A stretch of DNA of 64,000 bases from Populus alba (Eukaryota; Streptophyta; Magnoliopsida; Malpighiales; Salicaceae), in NCBI RefSeq assembly GCF_005239225.2, contig NC_133301.1, forward strand, positions 15,624,318 to 15,688,317, given 5' to 3'. The notes beneath the pieces were generated by a model. That model was not told where the DNA came from and did not search any database. It was given only the letters and a program-made list of their open reading frames with translations. Position numbers and translations under genes: made by a program. How positions within the stretch are numbered: the stretch's first letter is position 1; each line of letters begins with the position of its first letter. Shown here piece by piece: positions 33,853 through 45,094 of the stretch.

Positions 33853-34706
33853 TCATCGGCCTCCTCGTGTTGCAGTTGGGAGAGGTTGAACTGCAGCTAG
33901 AGGGTTCACTTGATATGAGAATGCAAGCTGCCACAGGTCTGCTATAGCCTTCTCTGCAGCTGAATAGAAAGGGAAATTGTTATAACCACTCGAGCGTTCC
34001 CAAACTTCAAAGTGAATGACCGGAACCACCAAAAACATGGATCCACATGCAAAATTGCTTGTTTTGTACTAACCTCCTCAATAGGTAGGAAATTGTTTTC
34101 TAAGTCTTTTGGAGATCCGATCCCTCAATAACATTTATATCTTTTGACGGAGAATAATGAGCTTCATGGTTATTTTCTTGCAAACTGATCAGGAGAGCTG
34201 TCATGAATTGAATGTTTTGAGAGGATATATAGAGTGTAATCGCCTCAAAAGCACCTGGAAAAAGACATGGCAGTACGTCTAAAGATAGAACAGAATGATA
34301 ATCTTCCTATGAATAGGTTAGTCAAAACTCCATGACTGTTTAACTTATGCCAAGGACATCCATCAGAATACAATTAATTAAAGCGATTCTAATTAAAAAG
34401 TGGCTGAGACCCAAGATTTTAAATCTTACCTGTCGTTTTTCCTCAGGCAATGCAGCTTTCTCAACCCAAGGGATCCAAATCTTTCAGAGCTGTGCCAAGA
34501 AGTGTTACAGCATAGACTTCAACAACCTCCATATACTTGTCAACTTCCAAAAAATACCTCCCATCACATCTTTCCTGGGCATCAACATCTGGTTCTGCAG
34601 CTACAAGAACATGGTATTTTCCATCCATAAACTCCAGTTGCAGAGGAAACCTTCAAGAAACTCTCGGACACCTGAAGATGAACCTCCTGATCTCTGAAGA
34701 CATGCC
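33853..34706 (-). pseudogene. APEM9-like fragment (unit B), tentative
   Basis: Minus-strand exon remnants at 34430-34706 and 33853-33959. The first reads SGVREFLEGFLCNW, then FLEVDKYMEVVEVYAVTLLG and TALKDLD, then WVEKAALPEEKRQ before a donor at 34429. The last ends LWQLAFSYQVNPLAAVQPLP. Lesions: a deletion at the SLVDG position (near 34628) and a deletion after KDLD (near 34470) that shifts the frame to a TGA. Unit B keeps a coding segment lost from A. Identification as APEM9 rests on memory of the family. Confidence 0.45.
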
Positions 34707-35501
34707 CTGATGACAAATAAAAACAAATTCAAAGTTACATCCATCCACCGCAAAATATAGAAATGCCTTTGACCTATTGACGGTCCAAACCAATATTGCA
34801 GATAAATAAGCTAGTGGAAGATACTAAGGGATCAATACAAACTAGTTTCTTTCTGATAATCATCCTAATTAACCTATCAGAATGTTACACCAAGTTCACC
34901 AGTTACCTTCTCCACAGCAAAGCTTCGCCAGCATTACCGAAATACAGATATCTTCAGTTCAAAAATATAAAATTTGTAATTTTTGTTGTTATTTTATTGT
35001 TTTGATGAATTGATGTTAAAATTAAATTTTAAAAATAAAAAATATATTATTTTAATATATTTACCAATAAAAAGGGATATATTGGGCATGCAGTGCTCTT
35101 TTGGCCAAAATCACTATTTTGCCTCCATGTGTTTGTGCCGATTAACCGATTTTACCCATGTTTTGTTGGATTAACTGAATCACAGGTAATTGGTTTACAC
35201 AAATTTAATATCCAAAAACAATCTCAATTCAATCTAGATCTGTGATCCATTGGATTGATTTGTTTGGCCTGTCCAATAACTATAGATAGCGGGTAAGACC
35301 CACATTTGCCACAAACATCTTGCCTTGTTTGAAATTTGGCAAACTTGGAGTGTCATTTGGTAATCTCACAACAACCGAACCATTAATGGATTTTTTTTTC
35401 TGTTATTGTTTATGGTTTGGGTATTTGATTTGTCCTTCTCTTTTTTGTCCTTCTTTGCAGTGCTGAAAGAAAGGAAGCTTTATAGAGGAAGTATGCGAAA
35501 A
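34707..35501. other. Region upstream of RPN13 in unit B
   Basis: From about 35085 the sequence is specific to unit B and ends TTTGCAG then TGCTGAAAGAAAGG before the RPN13 ATG (35502). It probably contains the original RPN13 promoter, leader intron and 3' splice site. No other gene. Confidence 0.45.
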
Positions 35502-38243
35502 ATGGGTTCTTCATCAGCTGAAGATATTCCAGCAATGCAAGTAAATAAAATCACCTTTAAAATTGTGGGTTTTGCTTAAAATCTCTGTTTCTTATTAATT
35601 AGAGCATGTAATTGCTTTTTTTTGGATGTACAAGTATGTTTTTCTTGATGGGGTTATGTTATGGTGTTGTGGTTGTTTTGATGGTAGGAAATTGTGTTGG
35701 AGTTTCGTGCTGGTAAAATGGTTTTCTATGGAAAAAAGGTTGTTCCTGATTCTCAAAAAGGACTTGTTCGCATTGGAAAGGTAACTTGGTGTCTTTTGGT
35801 TTTTTTGTGTTATATAGAGTTCGTGCCCGTGCAAAGATTTTTATTTACTTCTGCTGTTTTGGTTTATCTCAAGTACTAGATAGTGTGTTTCTAGAATCTT
35901 GTTTCCTGTTTGAAGTCGAAATTTTTGAAATGTTCCAGGTTGATGAGGGCTTGCTTCATTTCTAGTGGCTTGATAGGAATTTGAATGCTGTGGAAGATGT
36001 ATCCTAGTTATTATTATGTTTTTTTAGCCTGGGGATTTTGTTTCTCTCTTCCAACATTGGTTTTTATTTCCTTTTATGTTCTTTGTTTTGTTAATATTCT
36101 TTTGAGGTGAGAACTTGGTAGCTTTTTCTTGACGTGTTGATTGACAGGATCAGATTATTTTTTTCTGAAGAGGCTGTTTTTGAGAAGGTACACTTTTCTC
36201 TCTTAGTTTTTTCTTAGATGGGAGATATTTGACTCTGATAATTGATTGTAATATCATAGATTCATAATTCTTTGGGTTATTCAGGTTAATCAAGCTTTGG
36301 GAAGAGTATACATGTTGAAATTCAATACAGATGATCGAAAGTCTTTATTTGGATGCAGGTCAGGTTGATTTTCTGTGTGTTTCACTCTCTTACGTGTAAC
36401 ATTGACTCAGCTGTTAGTTGTATGATTTTGGAAAATTGTGTAACATGTTTGCAGGAGCCAAAAGCTAAAGATGATTCTCAATTGTGTAGCTCTGTCAACT
36501 ATTATATTAATCATCGATTTTTGGTAAATACTTTTGTGTTTTGAGTCCTTTGTTAGCCATGCTACTCTTCATTATTTTGTTCCTAATCATCTTGGCTTAT
36601 ATTTAAATGCAAAGTTTAATCTTTTGTCGTTTAAGATTAGACTTTGCATTTAAATGCAAACAATTTGGTGTATTTGATAAATCACTTTTGCTAATTTCAC
36701 ATCAGAAAGTTGTATAATTGCTTTATGGTCATCTCTCTCACAGAGGGTTTTTTTTTTTTTTAATTTTTTTTAATCTTGCAATATCTGCATTTATCTCCTC
36801 TCATCTCCACATTTTCATAAAGAAAACCTCTATTTCACAGAAAGATCATATTAGACTAATTGGATTTCCTGCTTTCTACTTCCTGTTTATTTATTTTAGT
36901 TACACACTCCGTATGTGTGAATTGGTCTTCCTAAAATTTTACTAACCAGTTTTACACCTTCAAACTAATGACCTGGCATATCACTTCAGCACTTATTCAA
37001 GAGTGAAGGTTTTCCATCAGCAACGTCGCTGCTTTATCTTGTTGTCTGGCAGAGTTCCTTGATGAAGAAGAGCCTGATGCTTCTACTCCTTTCCAAGTTT
37101 TTGAAGACATGCTTGAAGATAATATCTCATCAAGGTATATATATTATAACAAAAAAGCATACTCAAAGATGATACTTCAACTCTAAGAGTTGATATAGCA
37201 AATAAGAGTAACGATAAGTAATTTTCTGTTCTTTAAGACTAAGAGTCAGTGGAATAGAATGAGCCTCCCTTCTCTCCTTCTGGTCAATCATCTTGGAGAA
37301 CCTATGTTCTTGCCTTGATAAAGACTCCTATCTTAGTTATTCGAGAAATATCAAGAAATTTTCCAAAATCATTTCTTGACAAAAACATCTCACCTACCTT
37401 AGCCCTTGTCAAATCCTTCATCCCCTTATGCCCTTGCACAGACTTTCGCGGGGTAAATTCTAAAAATTGGGGCATCTTTTATATGGAAATTTAGAATCAT
37501 AACTTGGTGTTTGTCTATGTATATACATGTTTAATTTTTGTGACTCATTGTAAATTAACTTCAAAAAGGTTAAGGAGCACTTTTATTACCAAAAAGAAAT
37601 GGTGTGGTATATATCACGTGGCCATTTTCTTTTATTCTGATGAGATATTTGCTCATCACTCAGGAATGGAAACTTAATTGTCCCAGACCTTGGTGCAGAA
37701 GTAATGAGTGATGTAACCTCTTCATCAGGACCAATGAAATTGGAAGACTTGCAAAGAATCCTGAGTAATATTGGTGCTGGAGGTATGTTCTGCTCAGATA
37801 GTGCAATTGACCATATCCTTGTTTGTTGTACTTAGGTTGGCCATTGTGATGTGATGATACATGTTGCAGGTAGTTCGGGTGATCCAGATGAAGGTAATTA
37901 TTAATGCTTATTGTACACGTACTGTAAGACGGTCTTATGTTTGGGATTTCCTGTGTGCATTCTGAGGTAATTATGAGGTTGCAGGGTCACTGAACTCCAG
38001 AGGATATTTCAGACTTGTTGCAGAGTCGTCCTTTCCGTCAGCAAGTGGATTCTTTTACTTATGTAAGAAATGCGAGGCTGATCCTTCTTGTTTTGTTTCT
38101 TGTCCTTTTGATGATAGCCAATTTTACAATGTTTAACTCTTTTTTTTGTTTGAAGGTTCTCCGAACTGGACAAATAGATTTGTCTCAATTTGAGATCAAC
38201 CCAGTAAATGTGAGTGTTTTGTGGCTCCAGAACCTGTAGCTTA
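35502..38243 (+). pseudogene. RPN13: RPN13 (26S proteasome ubiquitin receptor) pseudogene, unit B
   Basis: Same exon structure as the unit A copy, starting MGSSSAEDIPAMQ (35502-35540). It shares with A the TAG in the Pru domain (35963-35965), the lost base in the DRKSLF stretch and the TGA for Trp before [10 protein letters not shown]. It is cleaner elsewhere: the exon [20 protein letters not shown] continues intact to [20 protein letters not shown], and the last exon keeps [15 protein letters not shown] before its own frameshift at the PV/PS position. The leader is preserved, so it may still be transcribed, but the stop in exon 3 would give under 60 residues. Confidence 0.88.
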
Positions 38244-38823
38244 GCAATGGTTCTTAAATACATGGTATTCTCCGTAGCAAATCATTTACTGATATTCATC
38301 AGCGTTAACTAAAGTCTTTAGTTAATTCTTTCTTGGGAAATTCTGATTATAGAACCTGAAGGTCCTGAACAGCCTCTTCCTCATCAATCCTAGCTTATCT
38401 TGATCTACCCAATACTGGTTTGGGCATACATCTATGTATATTTTTTGGAGTTTCAAGAAGCCACGCTCTATGTAGGCATGCAAAGAAATTTCCCAAACCA
38501 AATCATAATCAAAATCGATCCCCTTTAGTAATCTATTTTATTTAAACATACAGTCTGTCAAACCCAATCCAGAATACAAAGACATCCTCTTATTAATTCA
38601 CGTGGAAACTAGGAAAACTCATGATGCTATAAATAATGTACAAAAACAAAACATGGAGAATATAGTTCATTATTATATTCTTAGAGAAATCGGTGAAGAA
38701 ACTTCATTATTACATATCACACAGAAGCTAAAAACAAAAACAAAACATAAATAAAAGCCAATATAACATTGCATTTAAACTTGTTTAAATCTTAAAACTA
38801 GAATACACAACGAAGCACCAAGG

Positions 38824-41800
38824 CTATGAAAATCCAAACTTGGATAAAATGGGAAGATTGTCCACCAAAAAATAATAGCAATTGTTGATGCTTACCTCAA
38901 TAAAGTAAAACCAAGCTCGTCGCCAATATGGATTTATGTATAGAACTGCACCTATCACCAGCAACACCATGATGTATGCAACCCCAAAGGTCACATAGAA
39001 AACTTCCATATCCATGAAGCCACTATTATCTTTGGTGGTCGTTAAAGTTGGCATTGGTAATGGTGACATAGCCACACCACAAACTTTGGCTAGTGGTTGT
39101 CCACAAAGAAAAGGGTTGTCCTTATAGCAGCTCTCATCAAACGTGGCAAACTGTGCAACTCTTGCAGGTGTCTTACCGGATAGATTATTGTGTGCCACAC
39201 TGAAAACAGCTAGAGAATATAGTTCAGTAAGTTAAGGAGGGATTTCTCCTTCCAATTTGTTGTAGGAAAGATCCAAGCTCTCTATTTCCTTTAACCTCGA
39301 GAATGTTGGTGGAATTGGTCCAACCAAGTTGTTGTGCGAAAGGTTCAATGCCTTGATCTTGCTGAGGTTTCCAATTTCAGGAGGAATCTTCCCTGTGAAA
39401 TTATTGCATGAGAAATCAATTCCAATAAAGTAGTGGAGAATGCTGCCTCTATATGAAAGGGATACATTCTTTGCTGTAAACTCGAAAGATTGTTGTGAGG
39501 ACTCAGGAGCATTGGCATCGGTTGATAATGTGAAAAAAACAGTAGATATCATGCAAGAGAGGATATGACCAGAAAGGTGGTTGTGAGATAGATCAATCAG
39601 CATTAATTGGTCCAACCCGCATAATTGAATTGGCATTTCACCTTTGAGATTGTTATAACTCAAGAGAAGAAATCTCAAGTTAGATAGCCTGCCAATCCAT
39701 TCTGGAACTCTGCCAGTTAAGTTATTATGGGAAAGATCTAATGCCACTAGCTCAGAGTAGCTATAAAATGGCCTTGCGATCGGTCCTTGCAACTTATTTC
39801 TAGACAAATAAACAAATTGTAACATTGAAGAAGTATCGAAGCTGGGTGGTAAATGACCAGATAAATTGTTCTGTGAAAGGTCCAAAAATTCAAGAGAAGA
39901 TATTTTCCCTATCCATCCAGGAATCATTTGAGAGAGATTGTTATTGCTCACATCTAACATTGTCAAAGAGGAGCAATTAGATAAGCTATCAGGGATACCA
40001 TCAAACTGATTGCTATCCAATTGTAACCATCTCAAGAATTCCAAGTCGATATTTTCAGAGAAGATCTGCCCTTGTAAAATGTTGTTTGAAAGTATGAGAG
40101 TGTCTAAGAAAGAGCAACCTATGGTTAAATACTCTGGTATTCTGCCAATCAAGACATTGTTGGACAGGTCTAACTCGCGCAGCGAGCTCATGTTACCCAA
40201 CGAGGAAGGAATGGTTCCATTGAAACCATTATCAGACATCTTTAAGAGTTTTAACCCTGGCAAACGATCTCCGATTTCTGAAGGGATTTGGCCTTGGAAG
40301 TGATTCATGGATATACTTAGGAATGACAAGCTCACATGAGAATTCTTTGGCAACAAGAATGGACCCGAAAGAGAACAATTTTCTAGATAAAGATATTGTA
40401 GGTATGTGTTGTTCTCAATCAACCAATTTGGAAACTCTCCCTTTATTTGGATGTTTTCAAGATCCAAAAATTGCAGGCTGAACTGATGATAAAAGAACTT
40501 GGGTAATGCTCCCGCACCTTGTCCAATACCGCTCAAATCGAGGTACTCTAACTGGAACTTTGGGCTTAGATTATGATCATCTTTTTTTGCAAATATTTCA
40601 TTACCTGAACCATAAAAAGACTTGAGTCTTGAAAGGTTGTATAATGGGCTCAATGACATAGGGATCTTCAAGTGATTGGAATAGAGATAGAGTTGTTGAA
40701 GGGAAGTCAAATTTGCCAGACATGGAGGTAAGAAACCACTGAGATCATTGTAGCTCATATCTAGCTCTTCGAGATGATTTAAGTTACATAGGCCTGATCA
40801 CATCACATTATAATTTAGGAAAACTTAAACACTAGGTGTTTAATGGAAAATGCATAACCTAGAGAGAGAGAAAGAGTCATCAACATTACTTTGGGTTGTA
40901 GGTATTTGGCCATTTAGATTGCAATCCTTTAATTTCAATGTTTTAAGAGAGGTCATCATTCTGATGGTTTGGAAGATGCTATTATTGAGAGTATTGTAAC
41001 TCAAATCCAAGTATTCCAAGTTCTTGAGATTATAGAAGCCTGCCACAATCAAGAAATTATATCAACGTAGAAGCAATTAAAATTATAAAGGAAATGAAAG
41101 AGTAAGAGTCATTAACTTTACCTTGGGTTATAGGTTTTCGACCATCTATTTGGTAGCTCCGCAAATCTAAAGTTTTAAGAGAAGTCATCGTTTCGATGGC
41201 TTGGAAGATGCTATTATTGAAAGTACTGTAACTCAAATTCAAGTATTCCAAGTTCTTGAGATCAAGGAAGCTTGTCACGATCAATTAAACAAGAAATTAA
41301 ATTAGCGTAGAAGGAATTAAAATTAGAAATTAACTCATTATTTATCAATCATGGCTAAGAAAATTAAAAACATCAAGTGTAGAAATTGTATTGTCCAATT
41401 AATAGAAGGTTTTTTTATAAGTTTGACCAAAAAAAAAAAAGAAATACACCATTGTTAATTTATTCTCCTCCTAAAAATAGCACTTTCTATATATGAAGTT
41501 ATATTGTTATATATGTTATCATTTTAATTACATTACACTAAAATGGTGTTGAGAGAGGGGCAAGATTAAAGTGAAATATTATTCATATTAAATGGATGAT
41601 AGAATTTTAAAATAATAAACATTTAAATTGAGTTAATTTCTAAATTTGAGATTTAATTGTCTCTCCAAGACTTGTTTAGTAGGTTGCGAAAACATAAAAG
41701 AGAAATTCTATACATATATAGCTCTTCAAGATGATTTAAGTTACATAAGCTTAATCACATTATAATTTAGAAAACAAAATAAAACTTTGAGTGTCTAATA

Positions 41801-44800
41801 GAAAATATATAACCTAGAGAGAGAGAGAGTAAGGGTCATCAACCTAACATTACCTTGGGTTGTAGGTATTTGGCCATTTAGACTGCAACCCTCCAATTTC
41901 AAAGTTTTAAGAGAGGTCATCGTTCTGATGGTTTGGAAGATGCTATAATTGAGAGTATTGAAACTCAAATCCAAGTATTTCAAGTTCTTGAAATCAAGGA
42001 AGCCTGCCACGATCAATTAAACAATAAATTATATTAGCGTAGAAGGAATTAAAATTAGAAATAATTCATTACTTATTAATCATGGCTAAAAAAACTAAAA
42101 ACATAAGGTAAGTGTAGAAATTGTATTGTCCATTTAAGAGAAGGATTTTTTATATGTTTGACCCAAAAAATAAAAATACTCCATTGTTAATTTATTCTCC
42201 TCCTAAAAATAGCACTCTCTATGTATGAAATTACCTTTTTATTAACGAAATTATTGTTTTTTATGTTATCATTTTATTTACATTACACTGAAATAGTGTT
42301 GAGAGAGAAAGAGGGGGGGATTAAATTGAAATGTTATTTATATTAAATGGATGGTAGAATTTTAAAATAATAAAGATTTAAATTGAGTTAATTTCTAAAT
42401 TTGAGATTTAATTATCTCTCCAAGACTAGTTTAGTAGGTTGCGAAAACATAAAAGAGAAATTCTATACATATATAGCTCTTCAAGATGATTTAAGTTACA
42501 TAAGCTTAATCACATTATAATTTAGAGAAAAAAAATAAAACTTTGAGTGTCTAATAAAAAAATATATAAACCTGGAGAGAAAGAAAGAGTAAGAGTCATC
42601 AACCTAACATTACCTTGGGTTGTAGGTAATTGGCCATTTAAATTACAACTCTGCAACATTAAAGTTTTAAGAGAGGTCATCGTTCCAATGGCTTGGAAGA
42701 TGCTATTATTGAGAGTATTGGAACTCAAATCCAAGTATTCCAAGTTCTTGAGATCAAGGAAGCCTGCCACGATCAATTAAACAAGAAAATTATATTAGCG
42801 TAGAAGGAATTAAAATTAGAAATAATTCATTACTTATTAATCATGGCTAAAAAAAAACTAAAAACATAAGGTAAGTGTATAAAATTGTATTGTCCATTTA
42901 AAAGAAGGATTTTTTTATGCATCTTACCCAAAAAAATAAAAATACACCATTGTTAATTTATTGAATAACACTCTCTATGTATGAAGTTACCTTTTTATTA
43001 AAAAAATTATTGTTTTTTATGTTATCATTTTATTTACATTACACTGAAATAGTGTTGAGAGAGAAAGAAGGGGGGAATTAAATTGAAATGTTATTTATAT
43101 TAAATGGATGGTAGAATTTTAAAATAATAAAGATTTCAACTGAGTTAATTTCTAAATTTGAGATTTAATTGTCTCTTCAAGACTTGTTTAGTAGGTTGCT
43201 AAAACATAAAAGAGAAAATCTAAACAGACACCTAATTGTAGCAGGTATAGAGAGAAATAAAATGATCAATGATAAGTAACAGTAGAGTTGAAATTTGTTA
43301 ATTTACCTCCATAAGATACAATGCCATTAAGTTCTTCGCCAATGACAGATTTTTTAGAGAAGGTAGAGCTCCAAGGCTTTTGAAGGGAGTGTTCATCTAG
43401 AGAACACACGTCCAGATACAAACCTTCCAATGAGCTCAAATTTTGCAACTCTGTTTGTTCAAAAGTAGCAAATTATTTTTTTCAATTAAACCCAAAAATA
43501 TAAACATCACTATATATGTAATACAACTTACCGTCACCTAATATTCTCCCTCTAAAATCGTTGTCTCCTAGATTAAGTGTTGTGAGGTTTGGGAATGCTC
43601 CTAATGATTGCAATACTAAATGGATGCTACTTCCATAGGTTGTGATATTTTTTAGGGATAGAGTCCTCAAGTTGCTTAGACCTGCAAGTTAGTTAGGGAA
43701 AAAACAAGAATAATTAATATTATCTTCATGATGCTACCAGCCAGGTAGATAATGTGAATGTGTTGCTAATTACCTCTTGAGGCTACCAACTTGTTAATAT
43801 TGTTGCCGTTCCAGACCCAGTTCCTCCAAGCTAGTCAGAGATTCTTGATATTTATATATAAAAAATAAATTAATACAGTACTCTTTAATTGTGTTTTTTG
43901 AAATTAAATTTAATAGATAATTGTGTTAATTAAATTTAATATGTATAAAAATAATAGTATATAAAAAAACTAACCTTTCAAGTCTATTAACCCCTCCAAT
44001 CTATTATAATCTAAATATAGTGATTTAAGAGACGGAAGCCCCTCCACAAATGATAGAATATTGTTATCGAGGCTATTATATTCCAAGTGAAGGATCTCCA
44101 AATTACTTAATTTCTGTAATTCATAACTACCTGTATAAAATAAATAAATAAAGACTTTAGGTGAAGAATAAAAAGGATATTATTGGAGTAATTTAATTAT
44201 GATTGATGAAGAGGCATGTAATTGTTACAGTGAAGGTTGAGGTGGTGAAAGTGAAAATAAAAAGAGTAATTGTTAAAGTGATGGTCTATGTCTATGTAAT
44301 GATGATAATAAAATTGGCAATTTAATAATATATGTTGTGGATTTAAACAACACCTTGTTACTAGATATGATTTCTATTTCTTCAATGATGAATTATTGTA
44401 GAGAACTAAAATTAATGATACTAAATAAACAACACCTTATTTCATTAATATAAATATTTTGTAATACTTAAGAGAGCAAACCTTTCTTCTCAACCCAACC
44501 AGCTATACGATTGCATGGCAAGGAGAGATAGTTGAGTTTGTGGAAAGGAAGGAACAAGGAGGCGTTCAAGTGCCAATCTCCCAGCTCCTGGTTCCTTACG
44601 CTCCCAAGATAGAGTTTGGTGACTCGACCTGTACTGCTGTTGCAAACAATACCTCCCCACTCACAACAGTTGGCGTTGGCTATTTTCCAGGAGGGAAGGG
44701 AGGTGCCATTGGGATAGTTAAGAGAATGTTTGAAGTGCAAGAGAGCGATCCTCTCTTCCTCCAAGCAACCAAGAGGATGCCATGCTTGCAGGGAAAGCAT

Positions 44801-44827
44801 CAGAATGAGTAAAAGTACCGTCAACAT
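38824..44827 (-). pseudogene. LRR receptor-like protein (RLP) gene, unit B, with amplified LRR exons
   Basis: Minus-strand exons: 44482-44827, 43975-44130, 43774-43843, 43532-43681, 43307-43450, 42614-42763, 41854-42003, 41122-41271, 40890-41039, 38824-40793. Signal peptide MLTVLLLILMLSLQAW, cap CLEEERIALLHFKHSL, LRRs, C-terminal cap PFLCGQPLAKVC, a membrane helix and a short tail, as in unit A. Lesions: exon 3 is one base longer than in A (70 against 69 bp) and runs to TAA at 43794-43796. Exon 5 has a compensated frame change of about 25 residues. The exon at 41122-41271 has its acceptor AG changed to AA, moving the next AG by one base. A TAA at 39232-39234 (Arg in A) lies in the last LRR. 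As read it would stop near residue 180. Confidence 0.85.
40890..42763 (-). repeat. Four-fold amplified 150-bp LRR exon with flanking intron
   Basis: Four exons of exactly 150 bp start at 42763, 42003, 41271 and 41039. All read close to GFLDLKNLEYLDLSSNTLNN then SIFQAIGTMTSLKTL then a Q-T-T-Q-G end. The introns after the first two (about 610 and 582 bp) are also alike, sharing the TTAGCGTAGAAGGAATTAAA stretch, so exon plus intron duplicated as a block of about 730-760 bp. Unit A has two such exons (24587-24739 and a 78-bp shortened one at 24429-24506). Each added exon keeps phase and adds 50 residues, about two LRRs. Confidence 0.9.
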
Positions 44828-45094
44828 CTTAATATCAGAATATAAACCAAGAGGAGGGAAGGTTGGATCAATATTTGTTATAGAGGACACCTAGCGAGGA
44901 GGTTCAGGCTTTAATTTATAGAGGACTTCATGGGCCCACCTCTTGGAAACGATTATCTTGCAAGTAGACAGCGTTGGAAAAAACTGCATGATGGCAATCG
45001 TCTCCTATCCCCTCTCGTGGAGACCCATCTCGTGGAAAAAACAATTGATAGCATTAATGGTCTCTCATAGAACCCTTAATTTCCACAAAAGACT

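Larger units (their letters stand above)
31355..45015 (+). repeat. Segmental duplication, unit B (about 13.7 kb)
   Basis: Direct repeat of unit A (14168-27350); see there for the alignment. Unit B lacks the TRIM and about 500 bp of A, but keeps the RPN13 leader (35085-35501), one more APEM9-like coding segment, and extra LRRs and LRR exons in the receptor gene. Confidence 0.9.

Noticed and set aside
40010..40303. 97-codon plus-strand frame in the unit B RLP
   Set aside because: Antisense to the LRR-coding exon, with regular leucine-repeat shadow; no independent evidence.
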